Assembly (NCBI GenBank): GCA_963691885.1
Contig: OY829843.1
Coordinates: 1,550,001 to 1,614,000, forward strand
Origin: G963691885 sp963691885
GTDB lineage: Bacteria > Pseudomonadota > Alphaproteobacteria > UBA8366 > Aestuariispiraceae
DNA length: 64,000 nucleotides
Direction: 5' to 3'
Shown here: piece after piece, positions 55,341 to 64,000 of the stretch
Layout of the letters: each line of letters opens with the position of its first letter
Position numbering within the stretch: position 1 is the first letter of the stretch
Program-made: the position numbers and the translations under genes
The notes under the pieces: model-generated
Database searches by the model: none
Seen by the model: the letters and a program-made list of their open reading frames with translations, nothing else
Told to the model about the DNA's origin: nothing

Positions 55341-56390
55341 TCATTCAGGAACGTAGTATTGCATGCCGAACCAGCGCCACCTTGCAGAAGGCCCGGGCGC
55401 TGTGCAATTGATCCGGTTGCGGCCTGGCGGAAAGACCTGGTCAAACCGCAATTCTACCCGCCGCTTACCCAAAACTTCCATCCGTTCCACCTTGCCAAAC
55501 TGCGAGTGATAACAGGCCAGCCCAAAGGGAATGCCGGATGGATCCGCAACCGTGAAGCCGAAGACAGGTGGGTTTTCCAAGAGTTTCGGGTTGGTCGGCG
55601 TCAGATCCGCTACCGCAAGAGGCAGGGTGTTGATCACCCGGCGAAAACGGTCGAGCCCGCCGTAATTCATGTTGATCGGGTACCGCGGCAAATACATGAA
55701 GTCGGCCTGCTGAAACAAAACGCCTGAGTGCTGGCCAAAACCGATCTCATAGCCCGCCTCAAATGCCGCTTGGATCGCTTCGGAACTGGCTTCCCCATAG
55801 GGGTAAGCGACAAACCGTGGTTTCTTTCCAAGTTCTGCTTCCAAACGCGCAGACGAGTCCGATAGTTCCGCCAAATTCGTCTCATAATCCGCATCTGCCA
55901 TATGGAGATGGGTCACCGTTTGGGAACCGATCTCGACACCCGCATCATGCAATTCCCGAATCTGGTCCCAGGACATATATCCAGACAGACCGGCATCAAT
56001 GGCACGGGTCGCAACAAAGACAGTGAAAGGCAGTCCTGCATCCCGAAGTTTGGGCCAGCCGGTCTCATAAAGAGAGGCGTATGCGTCATCGACAGTAATT
56101 GCCACGGCACGGTCTGGAACCGGAACGCCTTTCCGGATGGAATCCACCATTTCACTCAGCGGCAAAACGGTATAGGCCCCGGCCAGTAATTCCTCGATAT
56201 GGGAGTCGAGCTGCTCAACGGTAACACTGGTAGAGGGATAGGCATCCTCCCCAAAGCGATGATACATCAGGATGACACCGCTGTCGGAGGCAACCGCCAC
56301 CCTGGCCCCAACCAACGCGAGAGGAATGGCAAACACGACCGAAACGAGCGCGACAAAAAGCGGTAAAGAAATATGTAATCTACTATTCAT
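55341..56390 (-). CDS. Polysaccharide deacetylase-family protein
   Basis: This is a 349-residue exported protein with a signal peptide or anchor (residues 8-35) and a NodB domain: ILMYHRFGEDAYPSTSV, the catalytic TVDDAY with Asp101 and Asp102, and YPYGEAS. The metal motif, normally H-S/T-x2-x-H, reads GSQTVTH: the first His is Gln157 and His161 remains. An extra C-terminal beta-rich domain (about residues 265-349) follows. It may act on an envelope polysaccharide, with altered metal binding. Confidence 0.87.
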   Translation of the reverse strand: MNSRLHISLPLFVALVSVVFAIPLALVGARVAVASDSGVILMYHRFGEDAYPSTSVTVEQLDSHIEELLAGAYTVLPLSEMVDSIRKGVPVPDRAVAITVDDAYASLYETGWPKLRDAGLPFTVFVATRAIDAGLSGYMSWDQIRELHDAGVEIGSQTVTHLHMADADYETNLAELSDSSARLEAELGKKPRFVAYPYGEASSEAIQAAFEAGYEIGFGQHSGVLFQQADFMYLPRYPINMNYGGLDRFRRVINTLPLAVADLTPTNPKLLENPPVFGFTVADPSGIPFGLACYHSQFGKVERMEVLGKRRVELRFDQVFPPGRNRINCTAPGPSARWRWFGMQYYVPE

Positions 56391-56545
56391 AATTTAAGAT
56401 GAATGGAAAACCTGTTTAGACGTCAAGCCTTTCCGGGGTTTTTGTGGCAAAACAAGCTGCTTCTTTCCTTGCTCAAGTCAGCAATCTGAGGCACGACACC
56501 CCGTAACCAGCGCATTAATATCAGGAAAAAAGAAAAAGGTTACCG

Positions 56546-57241
56546 ATGAAAATCCTCGCCGTGGACTGTGCCGGAAACGCCTGTTCCGTTGCCTGTATGG
56601 GCGACGGAATTGACATCGCGTCAATCCACCGGGAGATGCGCCGCGGTCATGCAGAGCACCTGGTTCCAATGATGGCAGAGGTTCTGTCGGAAGCTGGTAT
56701 CGGGGCACAGTCGCTGGATGCTTTGGCTGTCACAACAGGACCTGGTGCCTTCACAGGCTTGCGCATTGGCCTCGCCGCGGTGCAGGGACTTGCCCTGTCA
56801 TCGAAGTTACCCGTGATCGGCATTACCTGTTTTGATCATGTCTTGGCGTCATCAAACGTGGATGGCCCCGTCCTGGTGGTGCTCGAAACCAAACGACCCG
56901 ATTTTTACATGCAGGCCTTCGATGCCTCGCAGAACGCGCTTTTTTCACCAATGGCCGGTGACTTTGACAGTCTTCAAACCTTATTGGTGGACAAACCGCC
57001 CGAATTTACCGTGATTGGTGACGCGGCGGCGCGGTTTACTGAAGACGCAAGCGCAATGGACCTTTGTTTTGGAGAACAGGCCGATCCGGAGGGAGACGTA
57101 AAGCCGAGCGCGGTCGATCTCGGCAGGCTCGCACATCAAAGGATCGACAAAGGACAAATGCCGGCGATAGGCGCTATCCCAAAACCGCTTTACCTGCGTC
57201 CACCAGATGTTGGCCCGATTGCCAAGCCGCCAAGGGCATAA
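56546..57241 (+). CDS. tsaB: tRNA threonylcarbamoyladenosine protein TsaB
   Basis: This is a 231-residue member of the ASKHA fold (AVDCAGNACSVACMGDG, VTTGPGAFTGLRIGLAAVQGLA) that partners TsaD in making t6A37 of tRNAs reading ANN codons. It overlaps the rimI frame by 35 bases if the latter starts at 57207. Confidence 0.94.
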   Translation: MKILAVDCAGNACSVACMGDGIDIASIHREMRRGHAEHLVPMMAEVLSEAGIGAQSLDALAVTTGPGAFTGLRIGLAAVQGLALSSKLPVIGITCFDHVLASSNVDGPVLVVLETKRPDFYMQAFDASQNALFSPMAGDFDSLQTLLVDKPPEFTVIGDAAARFTEDASAMDLCFGEQADPEGDVKPSAVDLGRLAHQRIDKGQMPAIGAIPKPLYLRPPDVGPIAKPPRA

Positions 57242-57737
57242 ACCCTTGGCAGCGGCTCCTTCACACGACCAGCTGACCCTGAGACTGGCCACCAAAGCAG
57301 ATCATTCCGCAATGGCAGAATTGTTCGAAGCGGGTTTCGACGAACCCTTTGGTTTGCCGGCGATTCTTGATCTGCTCAATCCACCCGGAAGTTTTGCCGT
57401 AATTGCCGAGGGCCTCACAGACGACCCTTCGTACCCGATGAAGCTCGGCTTTGTGATCCTGTCCTGCGCGGCAGAAGAAGCAGAGATCTACACGATTACT
57501 GTCCATCCTCTGTTCCGCAAACTTGGTGTTGGGAACGCTTTACTAAGTTACGGTGTGTCAGAAGCAAGAAACAGGAATGCACGCGAGTTTTTTCTTGAAG
57601 TCGCCGTTGATAACGCGGCAGCAATCGCGCTTTATGCAAATTTTGGATTCAAGCGCGTCGGCTTGCGAAAAAACTATTACCGCCGATCCAGCAGCCTGCG
57701 AATTGACGCGTTAATCATGAAAAAAGAATACGCTTAA
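57207..57737 (+). CDS. rimI: Ribosomal protein S18 alanine N-acetyltransferase-like (RimI)
   Basis: This is a 176-residue GNAT acetyltransferase. The acetyl-CoA loop lies in ITVHPLFRKLGVGNALLSYGVSEARNRNAREFFLEVAVDNAAAIALYANFGFKRVGLRKNYY. It is next to tsaB as in most proteobacteria. The start may instead be TTG 57246, which has AGGG nine bases upstream and would remove 13 residues. Confidence 0.88.
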   Translation: MLARLPSRQGHKPLAAAPSHDQLTLRLATKADHSAMAELFEAGFDEPFGLPAILDLLNPPGSFAVIAEGLTDDPSYPMKLGFVILSCAAEEAEIYTITVHPLFRKLGVGNALLSYGVSEARNRNAREFFLEVAVDNAAAIALYANFGFKRVGLRKNYYRRSSSLRIDALIMKKEYA

Positions 57738-57752
57738 CCCAAAATAATCGAA

Positions 57753-57816
57753 GGTATTTCTCTGGATTTGCGGGATATTTACAACAAATCTGACATCCTT
57801 TGCTTGAAGAAATACC
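57753..57816. promoter_or_regulatory. Long-spaced inverted repeat upstream of mucR
   Basis: GGTATTTCT (57753-57761) and AGAAATACC (57808-57816) are perfect complements separated by 46 AT-rich bases in the rimI-mucR gap. MucR proteins repress their own genes by binding AT-rich DNA, so this may be an autoregulatory site. Confidence 0.35.
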
Positions 57817-57944
57817 AATAAAGCGGTTACTCTCGAGAAGAGAGACGAGTAGAACCATAATCCACCGTAAGAGTCTGGCGGCGGCGATTTTCGAACGCAG
57901 CATGGCCAATCGACCCGCGGAGTTGGCATGAGGGAAGAGAGAGC

Positions 57945-58376
57945 ATGAGTGACTTTGCAGAGCAGGACATCTCACCATCAGAGATACTCCAGCTGACATC
58001 GCGCATCGTCGCTGCTCACGTTTCGAACAATAAGGTTGAGATCGATGATCTGCCGGGCTTGATCGAGCAGGTTTATGAATCGCTTTCTCAATATGGCGGT
58101 GATGAGCCCGTCGTCGAACGTGACCTCTCGCCCGCCGTTTCTGTGAAAAACTCAATTACACCGGACTACATCATCTGTCTGGAAGACGGCAAAAAGCTGA
58201 AAATGCTGAAGCGTCACCTGAAGACGGCGTACAACATGTCCCCGGACGAGTATCGTGAGCGGTGGGGTTTGCCGGTTGACTACCCGATGGTCGCACCGAA
58301 CTACGCGCGCCAGCGGTCGCGTCTGGCCAAACAGATCGGACTTGGCACCCGTTCGCGATCCGGCCATCCGAACTGA
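57945..58376 (+). CDS. mucR: MucR/Ros-family transcriptional regulator
   Basis: This is a 143-residue regulator. The domain ITPDYIICLEDGKKLKMLKRHLKTAYNMSPDEYRERWGLP is the Ros/MucR DNA-binding domain. Canonical zinc ligands would be Cys78, Cys81, His91 and His95/96, but here position 81 is Asp and 95-96 is Ala-Tyr; only Cys78 and His91 remain. Loss of zinc ligands with a retained fold is known for some MucR proteins. It probably acts as an H-NS-like silencer of AT-rich genes and is followed by fur. Confidence 0.93.
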   Translation: MSDFAEQDISPSEILQLTSRIVAAHVSNNKVEIDDLPGLIEQVYESLSQYGGDEPVVERDLSPAVSVKNSITPDYIICLEDGKKLKMLKRHLKTAYNMSPDEYRERWGLPVDYPMVAPNYARQRSRLAKQIGLGTRSRSGHPN

Positions 58377-58500
58377 TCGCTGTCAGGCGACCTCACATAA
58401 AATTTCATCAGTCTTTGCCGGGCCCGAAGCCACCGGGGCTTGTTCGACCGTGATTTATTGGCATCATTGATCCAAAGACAACCAAGCAGCAGGGTCAGAT

Positions 58501-58938
58501 ATGAGCCGGGACGACGACATCAATCGCATTGAACAGCTCTGCGTGGAAAAAGGCCTGAAGATGACCGGTCAACGGCGGGTTATTGCAAAGGTTCTTGTGG
58601 ATTCCGATGACCATCCGGATGTTGAACTGTTGCATCAGCGCGCCTCTGCCATCGATACAAAGATCAGCATTGCAACCGTTTATCGAACGGTGCGCCTGCT
58701 GGAAGAATCGGGAATTTTGACCCGGCATGATTTTGGCGATGGGCGCTCTCGCTATGAAGAAGTGCCCGAGGATCATCATGACCATTTGATCAACATCGAT
58801 ACGGGCGAGGTGATCGAGTTCCAGAATGAGGCCATTGAGGAAATTCAGAACGAAATTGCCAGGAAGCTTGGCTTCCGACTGGTTGATCACAGACTGGAAC
58901 TTTATGGGGTGCCACTCAGCAAAAAGAACAGGGATTGA
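58501..58938 (+). CDS. fur: Ferric uptake regulator family protein (Fur)
   Basis: This is a 145-residue metalloregulator. The DNA-binding part has KGLKMTGQRRVIAKVL and ISIATVYRTVRLLEESGIL; the metal-binding hinge EDHHDHLINIDTG holds His92, His93, Asp94 and His95. The Cys pair found in zinc-structured Fur proteins after this hinge is absent (NIDTGEVIEF), as in many alphaproteobacterial Fur/Mur proteins. It may sense iron or manganese. Confidence 0.92.
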   Translation: MSRDDDINRIEQLCVEKGLKMTGQRRVIAKVLVDSDDHPDVELLHQRASAIDTKISIATVYRTVRLLEESGILTRHDFGDGRSRYEEVPEDHHDHLINIDTGEVIEFQNEAIEEIQNEIARKLGFRLVDHRLELYGVPLSKKNRD

Positions 58939-58953
58939 ACGGGACGAGACCGT

Positions 58954-60291
58954 CTATAATTCACCCTGTACTTTCCTCGCTGCGGCCTGATGTTCCGCAC
59001 GCAATCGGGCGATATCAAGACCTTGTATCTGCCCGTTTTCAACAATCCATTCCCCGGCAATCATTACGTGATCGGCCTGATGCGCACCGCAGAGAATGAG
59101 GGCAGCAAGCGGGTCACCATGCCCTGAAAATCTGAGTTCATCGAGATTGAACAGGGCAAGATCGGCCGGGCGCCCCGCGGCAATCACGCCCAGTTCCGGG
59201 CGGCCAATCGCACCAGCCGAACCGCTTGTCGCCCACCTTAACGCATCTTCATGCGTGACGGACGCCCCATAAGCGAGACGGTTGATCATAAAGGCCTGAC
59301 GGACTTCCTGAATCATATTCGAACAATCCTGAGACGCCGATCCATCAATGCCCAAGCCGACGGAAACACCCGCGTTTTCAAGTTGGGGTGTCCGGCAAAT
59401 ACCGGATGACAGCAACATATTGGAACTGGGGCAGTGGGAAACGCCCATGCCGGCCTTTCCGAGACGGTGAATTTCACCCTCATCAAAATGAATCCCGTGC
59501 GCCAACCAGACGGACGGATCCAGCCAGCCACAATCCTCGAGATAATCGAGCGGCCGACACCCGAACATCTCCGAACAAAATGTGTTTTCATCCTCTGTTT
59601 CAGCCAGATGGGTATGGAGGCCAACACCGTGAGATCGGGCCATTTCCCCGGTCGCGATCATGAGCTCTTTTGTCACTGAAAACGGTGAACACGGAGCGAG
59701 TGCAATTTGCACCATCGCATCGGGTCCAACCTGATGATGAGAGGAGATAACGCGCGCGCAATCAGCCAGAATGGTGTCGTGGTCCTGAACCACTTCATCC
59801 GGTGGCAATCCGCCGTCCGAAACCGAGAGGTTCATGGACCCCCGCGTCAGGGTGGCCCGCATGCCCAATTCCGCTGCGACCCTCGCCTGAATGTCGATCG
59901 CGTTCTCCAGCCCTTTCGAAAAGACATAGTGATGATCGACAGAAAGTGTCGTTCCGGACAAAAGCATCTCGACCAGAGCAAGACGGGTCGCCAGTTCAAG
60001 GGCGTCAGGATCCAGACGTGACCAGATCGGGTAGAGCGCCTTCAACCAATCAAACAGCTCTTTGTTCAAGGCCGACGGAAAAGCACGTGTCAGCGTCTGA
60101 TAATAATGGTGATGGGTGTTGATCAGACCCGGCAGGATAACGTGGCGGGATGCGTCCAGTTTCTGCGTCACCGGAATGGAGGGTTTCTGGCCCGCGTTCA
60201 GTGTTTCGACAATGCGGCCCTGATCAATGACAAGTCCCCCCATCGCATCTTCAGCAAGAACGGCCAGCGGGTTCATGATCCATAGAGCCAT
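58954..60291 (-). CDS. 8-oxoguanine deaminase-like amidohydrolase
   Basis: This is a 445-residue metal-dependent amidohydrolase. The zinc motif LPGLINTHHHYYQTLTRAF has His60 and His62. HTHLAETEDENTFC, VWLAHGIHFDEGEI and SHCPSSNMLLSSGI follow, then the catalytic Asp in GLGIDGSASQDCSNM. These segments match 8-oxoguanine deaminases of the guanine deaminase/atrazine chlorohydrolase group. It would turn 8-oxoguanine into urate. It converges on fur, 15 bases apart. Related aminohydrolases are hard to separate by eye. Confidence 0.83.
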   Translation of the reverse strand: MALWIMNPLAVLAEDAMGGLVIDQGRIVETLNAGQKPSIPVTQKLDASRHVILPGLINTHHHYYQTLTRAFPSALNKELFDWLKALYPIWSRLDPDALELATRLALVEMLLSGTTLSVDHHYVFSKGLENAIDIQARVAAELGMRATLTRGSMNLSVSDGGLPPDEVVQDHDTILADCARVISSHHQVGPDAMVQIALAPCSPFSVTKELMIATGEMARSHGVGLHTHLAETEDENTFCSEMFGCRPLDYLEDCGWLDPSVWLAHGIHFDEGEIHRLGKAGMGVSHCPSSNMLLSSGICRTPQLENAGVSVGLGIDGSASQDCSNMIQEVRQAFMINRLAYGASVTHEDALRWATSGSAGAIGRPELGVIAAGRPADLALFNLDELRFSGHGDPLAALILCGAHQADHVMIAGEWIVENGQIQGLDIARLRAEHQAAARKVQGEL

Positions 60292-60366
60292 AATCGATCC
60301 TATCAGCTTGCAGACGGCGCGGTTATGCGCAAAGTCGATTTTCGGTGAAACATTTCTATATTGAGC

Positions 60367-60384
60367 CTGTCAACTGATCGTAAC
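60367..60384 (+). promoter_or_regulatory. Pho-box-like site upstream of olsB
   Basis: CTGTCAA, four bases, then TCGTAAC matches the PhoB pattern (CTGTCAT every 11 bases) with one mismatch in the first unit and about three in the second. It lies 48 bases upstream of the olsB ATG. Ornithine lipid synthesis is phosphate-controlled in other alphaproteobacteria. Confidence 0.4.
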
Positions 60385-60432
60385 AACCGTCCGATACGCA
60401 AATGCTGATTCGAACCGCCGAGAAGATGCGCT

Positions 60433-61272
60433 ATGATGTATTCAGCCCTTCCTATTCTGGACGCCGACACGATCGACCCTGATTTGATGGATATGATGAA
60501 GTCACTCAAGGCGGGAAGCCTCGAAATTCGCCTCTGTGAGAGCGAAAGGGATCTTATCGCCTCGCAGAACCTTCGATATAGGGTATTTTACGAAGAAATG
60601 GACGCAATGCCGAGCGCCGAAATGAAGGCTGCTCACAGGGATTTTGATCAGTTTGACGCGGTTGCGGACCATCTTCTGGTTCTGGACCATGAGTTGGGCA
60701 AAGGGCCCGAAAGCGTTGTGGGCAGCTATCGCCTGATGCGCCGGGACAGCGCCAAACGGGTGGGACGGTTCTACTCGGTCGACGAATACAACATTGCACC
60801 CATCCTGCAGCACCCTTCCGAGATATTGGAGCTGGGCCGGTCCTGTGTCGATGAGCGGTATCGGAACCGACGGGTGATGGAATTGCTGTGGCGCGGCATT
60901 GCGGCTTATGTTTTCCATTACAAGATCGAGCTTCTCTTTGGATGCGCCAGCTTGCCCGGCACCGATATAAGAGAACATGCGCTTGCTCTCTCTTATTTAT
61001 ACCAGAATCATCTGGCGCCGCGGGGATTGCGGGCAAAAGCACGCGACGGTCTTCATGTTGACATGAATATTCTGCCTGCCAGCAGCTTCACCCTGAAACA
61101 GGGTTTGGTAGCCGTGCCGCCGTTGATCAAAGGGTATTTGCGTGTTGGTGGGTTTGTCGGTGATGGCGCTGTTATTGATCCTCAGTTCAACACCACAGAT
61201 GTCTGCGTCATCTTAAAAACCGATCTGGTGACCGCGCGCTACTCCAACCACTACGCCAGAATGACCGGTTAG
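60433..61272 (+). CDS. olsB: L-ornithine N-alpha-acyltransferase OlsB
   Basis: This is a 279-residue GNAT-fold acyltransferase. LKAGSLEIRLCESERDLIASQNLRYRVFYEEM starts the domain, with DHLLVLD and EILELGRSCVDERYRNRRVMELLWRGIAAYV as the acyl-donor core. It makes lyso-ornithine lipid from ornithine and acyl-ACP at the inner membrane. It is five bases upstream of the acyltransferase that completes the pathway. Confidence 0.9.
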   Translation: MMYSALPILDADTIDPDLMDMMKSLKAGSLEIRLCESERDLIASQNLRYRVFYEEMDAMPSAEMKAAHRDFDQFDAVADHLLVLDHELGKGPESVVGSYRLMRRDSAKRVGRFYSVDEYNIAPILQHPSEILELGRSCVDERYRNRRVMELLWRGIAAYVFHYKIELLFGCASLPGTDIREHALALSYLYQNHLAPRGLRAKARDGLHVDMNILPASSFTLKQGLVAVPPLIKGYLRVGGFVGDGAVIDPQFNTTDVCVILKTDLVTARYSNHYARMTG

Positions 61273-61277
61273 CAGCG

Positions 61278-62153
61278 ATGGACAATCGAGCAGACATCAC
61301 GGCATGGCCCGCCCGACATTCGGTTTTGATGGCGGTATCCCGCGTCGCAGGCCTTCTGGCCCTGATGGTGGTGCTTCTGATCTGTGCACCGCTTCGCGCC
61401 ATTCGCACGCAACCCTTCCCACGCTGGATTGTTCGGGCATGGCATGCCGGCAGCTGTCAAATTACCGGCATCACCACGCATCTACATGGAACACCGGCGC
61501 AGGCCGGGCCGGTCCTGTATGTCGCCAACCATGTTTCCTATCTCGATATTTCGGTGCTGGGGTCGACGCTGGACGCCAGTTTCGTCGCGAAGTCAGAGGT
61601 TCGAACCTGGCCGCTATTCGGCTATCTGGCGCGGCTTCAGAACACAGTTTTTGTGGCGCGTAAAAGTCGCGACGTGAAGGCGCAGCGCAGCGTGATGACA
61701 GAAAGGCTTAACAACGGAGACAGTTTGATCCTCTTCCCCGAGGGCACCAGCTCAGACGGATCGCGCGCATTACAATTCAAGAGCGCCCTTTTTGACACGG
61801 CGGATACTGAGGTCAATGGCACACCGGTTATGGTTCAACCCATTTCCCTTGCCTATACACGGTTCGATGGCATGCCGATGGGCCGGATGCTGCGCCCCTT
61901 TTATGCCTGGTATGGCGATATGGAGCTGGCACCACATCTCTGGCATGTGCTGGGACTGGGAACGATCGAGGTCGATGTCATCTTTCATACCCCCGTAAGA
62001 CTGCAGGATTTCGGCAGCAGAAAGGCACTGGCGCAGCATTGCGAAAGCACCGTGTCGCGAGGATTGTCCGACGCTTTGGGCGGACGTTATGCATGCCCCA
62101 TTCGGCTCAGCCCCGCCGGCACAACCCCACTCCCGCTGCCAAAACTCGTTTAG
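61278..62153 (+). CDS. olsA: 1-acyl-sn-glycerol-3-phosphate/lyso-ornithine lipid acyltransferase (OlsA/PlsC type)
   Basis: This is a 291-residue PlsC-family protein with an N-terminal membrane segment (VAGLLALMVVLLICAPL), the HX4D motif NHVSYLD (His85, Asp90) and the FPEGTSSDG block. Next to olsB, it most likely acylates lyso-ornithine lipid, though phosphatidic acid synthesis is also possible for the family. Confidence 0.88.
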   Translation: MDNRADITAWPARHSVLMAVSRVAGLLALMVVLLICAPLRAIRTQPFPRWIVRAWHAGSCQITGITTHLHGTPAQAGPVLYVANHVSYLDISVLGSTLDASFVAKSEVRTWPLFGYLARLQNTVFVARKSRDVKAQRSVMTERLNNGDSLILFPEGTSSDGSRALQFKSALFDTADTEVNGTPVMVQPISLAYTRFDGMPMGRMLRPFYAWYGDMELAPHLWHVLGLGTIEVDVIFHTPVRLQDFGSRKALAQHCESTVSRGLSDALGGRYACPIRLSPAGTTPLPLPKLV

Positions 62154-62244
62154 GGCTTGGCACATGAATCGCACGAACAGCTTGAACCGCGGCTTTCTTC
62201 GGTGCTAATCACTGCGCTTCTTGAGATTTAGGAAGTGTGCGCCC

Positions 62245-63657
62245 GTGGCTAAGAAAAAGCTGTATATCAAGACCTATGGCTGTCAGATGAACGTTTATGA
62301 TTCCGAGCGGATGGCCGATCTGCTGGCCCCTTTGGGGTATCAGATGGGTGACACCCCGGATGATGCAGACATGGTCATTCTGAACACCTGTCACATCCGT
62401 GAAAAGGCGGCGGAAAAAGTTTATTCTGATCTTGGCAGGCTAAAGCCCAAACAAGCGCGCAAAACCGCGGATGGTGGCCGCATGATCGTTGCTATCGGCG
62501 GCTGCGTCGGACAGGCAGAAGGCGATGAAATCATCGCAAGGGCACCGATGGTCGATATGGTGTTTGGGCCGCAAACCTATCACCGTCTGCCGGAAATGCT
62601 GGCAAGGGCGGAACGAGGCGTCGGCATAAAGGTCCTCGACACGGATTTCCCGCCTGAAGACAAGTTTGATCATCTGCCGGAAGAACGCGTGACTTCCAGC
62701 CCGGTAACCGCATTCCTGACCATCCAGGAAGGCTGCGACAAATTCTGCACCTTCTGTGTGGTCCCTTACACGCGCGGTGCCGAATTTTCCCGCCCGGCGG
62801 ACCAGATCATTCTTGAGGCGCGCCGTCTGGTGCAAAACGGCGTACGTGAAATTACCCTACTGGGCCAGAATGTGAATGCCTATCACGGCGCGGGGAAGGA
62901 TGGCTCGGAATGGGGTCTTGGTCGCCTCGTCCGTGAATTGGCCGATATCGATGGTCTCGCCCGGATACGCTATACGACCAGCCATCCGCGGGACATGGAT
63001 GATGATCTGATCGCCGCCCATGGTGAGGTTCCCGCCCTGATGCCTTACCTACACCTGCCAATCCAGTCAGGTTCGGATCGCATGCTGGCCGCCATGAACA
63101 GACGCCATACAGCCGATGAGTATCGCCGAATTGTGGATAAATTGCGCTCGGCCCGAGAAAATTTTACACTTTCCTCTGATTTTATTGTCGGATATCCGGG
63201 AGAATCAGATCAAGATTTTGCTGAGACGATAAAACTCGTAACTGAAATTGGCTATGCAGGGGCATTCTCTTTCAAGTATTCTGAACGTCCGGGCACACCT
63301 GCAGCCGCGATGGAGGGTCAAGTAGAAGAGGTCGTAAAGTCCGAAAGGCTATCGAGTTTGCAGCAATTGCTGGAAAGCCAGCTTGCCGCCTTTAACGCTG
63401 CAAGCAAAGGCCAGATCATGGATGTCCTGTTTGAGAAACCTGGGCGCCATGCAGGCCAGATTGTCGGACGTACACCGTTTCTGCAGCCCGTCCATGTCAC
63501 CGTCCCTGAAGATGAACAGTCAAACTGGATCGGCAGCATCCGGTCCTGTCAGATTACCGATGTGACCGGCCACAGCCTGTTTGCGGAGGCCGAACAATCC
63601 ACATTACTCAACCCGGCACCCATCCCAACAGCATCCCCAGAAAGGATATCCGCTTGA
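62245..63657 (+). CDS. miaB: tRNA-2-methylthio-N6-dimethylallyladenosine synthase MiaB
   Basis: This is a 470-residue radical SAM methylthiotransferase. The N-terminal cluster-binding Cys are in YGCQMN (Cys13), NTCHIREKA and GGCVGQ. The radical SAM CxxxCxxC lies in [17 protein letters not shown], and a C-terminal TRAM domain ([24 protein letters not shown]) follows. GTG 62245, nine bases after AGGAAG, is chosen over an upstream TTG. It thiolates A37 of tRNAs. Its stop overlaps the phoH start by four bases. Confidence 0.95.
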   Translation: MAKKKLYIKTYGCQMNVYDSERMADLLAPLGYQMGDTPDDADMVILNTCHIREKAAEKVYSDLGRLKPKQARKTADGGRMIVAIGGCVGQAEGDEIIARAPMVDMVFGPQTYHRLPEMLARAERGVGIKVLDTDFPPEDKFDHLPEERVTSSPVTAFLTIQEGCDKFCTFCVVPYTRGAEFSRPADQIILEARRLVQNGVREITLLGQNVNAYHGAGKDGSEWGLGRLVRELADIDGLARIRYTTSHPRDMDDDLIAAHGEVPALMPYLHLPIQSGSDRMLAAMNRRHTADEYRRIVDKLRSARENFTLSSDFIVGYPGESDQDFAETIKLVTEIGYAGAFSFKYSERPGTPAAAMEGQVEEVVKSERLSSLQQLLESQLAAFNAASKGQIMDVLFEKPGRHAGQIVGRTPFLQPVHVTVPEDEQSNWIGSIRSCQITDVTGHSLFAEAEQSTLLNPAPIPTASPERISA

Positions 63658-64000
63658 CCACACTTTCGTCGCCGACTCAACGCCCGCCCGTTCTACCTGG
63701 CAACGCTGTGATGCAATTCGACGATAACCGGCTCTTGCCTCTGCTGTTTGGGGAACATGACAAATATCTGGCCCGGATCGAGGAAAATCTCGGCATTCAG
63801 TTGATTAACCGGGGCAACCAATTGTCCGTTGAAGGGCCGGCAGACGCCGTCGAAATTGCCCAAACCGCCCTGGCGCGGCTCTATGACCGCCTAAAAAGTG
63901 GCCAGCATATCGAAGCAGGCGATATCGACGCGGCTGTTCGGATGGCTACCACGCCGACAGACTTGTTTGGGGAGCAGGAACCCATGATCCGCACCAAGCG
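63654..64000 (+). CDS. phoH: PhoH-like protein, 5' part (runs off the window)
   Basis: From TTG 63654 the product reads [12 protein letters not shown], then [44 protein letters not shown], the KH-like N-terminal region of PhoH/YbeZ. About 115 residues are inside the window; the ATPase domain lies beyond it. AAGGA is about ten bases upstream of the TTG, and the start overlaps the miaB stop. miaB-phoH is a conserved pair in alphaproteobacteria. Confidence 0.9.
   Translation, partial: MTTLSSPTQRPPVLPGNAVMQFDDNRLLPLLFGEHDKYLARIEENLGIQLINRGNQLSVEGPADAVEIAQTALARLYDRLKSGQHIEAGDIDAAVRMATTPTDLFGEQEPMIRTK

Overview
The window is chromosomal DNA of an alphaproteobacterium, most likely from the Rhodospirillales in the broad sense. 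The evidence is a MucR/Ros regulator next to Fur, the gene run tsaB-rimI-mucR-fur-olsB-olsA-miaB-phoH, a DUF2333 protein, a complete ccmABCDEFGHI cluster, a phoR-pstSCAB-phoU-phoB locus, a two-subunit cobalt-type nitrile hydratase and a malic enzyme fused to a phosphotransacetylase domain. The genus cannot be fixed from the sequence alone. No rRNA, tRNA, CRISPR array, prophage or insertion sequence was seen. Most of the window is ordinary core chromosome with moderately high GC. Two stretches stand out as AT-rich: 0.64-2.1 kb and 23.0-23.5 kb.

Layout. 0.1-3.5 kb: a truncated hemoglobin, then on the minus strand an accessory-looking module. This consists of one unrecognised 428-residue protein with its own near-consensus promoter, followed by three paralogous small membrane proteins, the first of them interrupted by a stop codon. 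3.6-5.7 kb: htpG with a heat-shock type promoter and a hairpin terminator. 5.9-14.9 kb: a branched-chain-amino-acid-type ABC transporter cluster (two ATPases, two permeases, one binding protein) interleaved with two CoA-ligase-like genes and a cupin, possibly led by an unlisted 54-codon ORF. 15.0-15.2 kb: an intergenic series of perfect inverted repeats that may be a structured RNA. 15.3-23.0 kb: cytochrome c maturation genes ccmA to ccmI. 23.0-23.5 kb: an AT-rich gap packed with TTAACCAT motifs.

23.6-28.5 kb: a nitrile hydratase operon whose activator gene is frameshifted, preceded by an L-idonate dehydrogenase gene. That gene is divergent from a gluconate 5-dehydrogenase-like gene and a LysR regulator. 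28.2-32.0 kb: YggT, FolD, a DMT transporter, DUF3253, an unknown protein and NnrU. 32.0-40.3 kb: the phosphate regulon locus with a three-unit Pho box and a strong hairpin between pstS and pstC. 40.4-42.7 kb: malic enzyme. 42.9-55.3 kb: mutS, glnD, murJ, trpS, DUF2333, uspA, nfu and a Bax-like glucosaminidase. 55.3-64.0 kb: a polysaccharide deacetylase, tsaB, rimI, mucR, fur, an 8-oxoguanine deaminase-like amidohydrolase, olsB, olsA, miaB and the 5' part of phoH.

How the genes fit together. The phosphate genes form one PhoB-controlled unit. A weaker Pho-box-like site upstream of olsB suggests that membrane lipid remodelling is tied to the same signal. The ccm genes form one haem-handling pathway. 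The most unusual content is the 428-residue protein with its triplicated membrane partner (arranged like a toxin with immunity genes), the TTAACCAT cluster, the possible RNA upstream of ccmA and the decayed nitrile hydratase activator.
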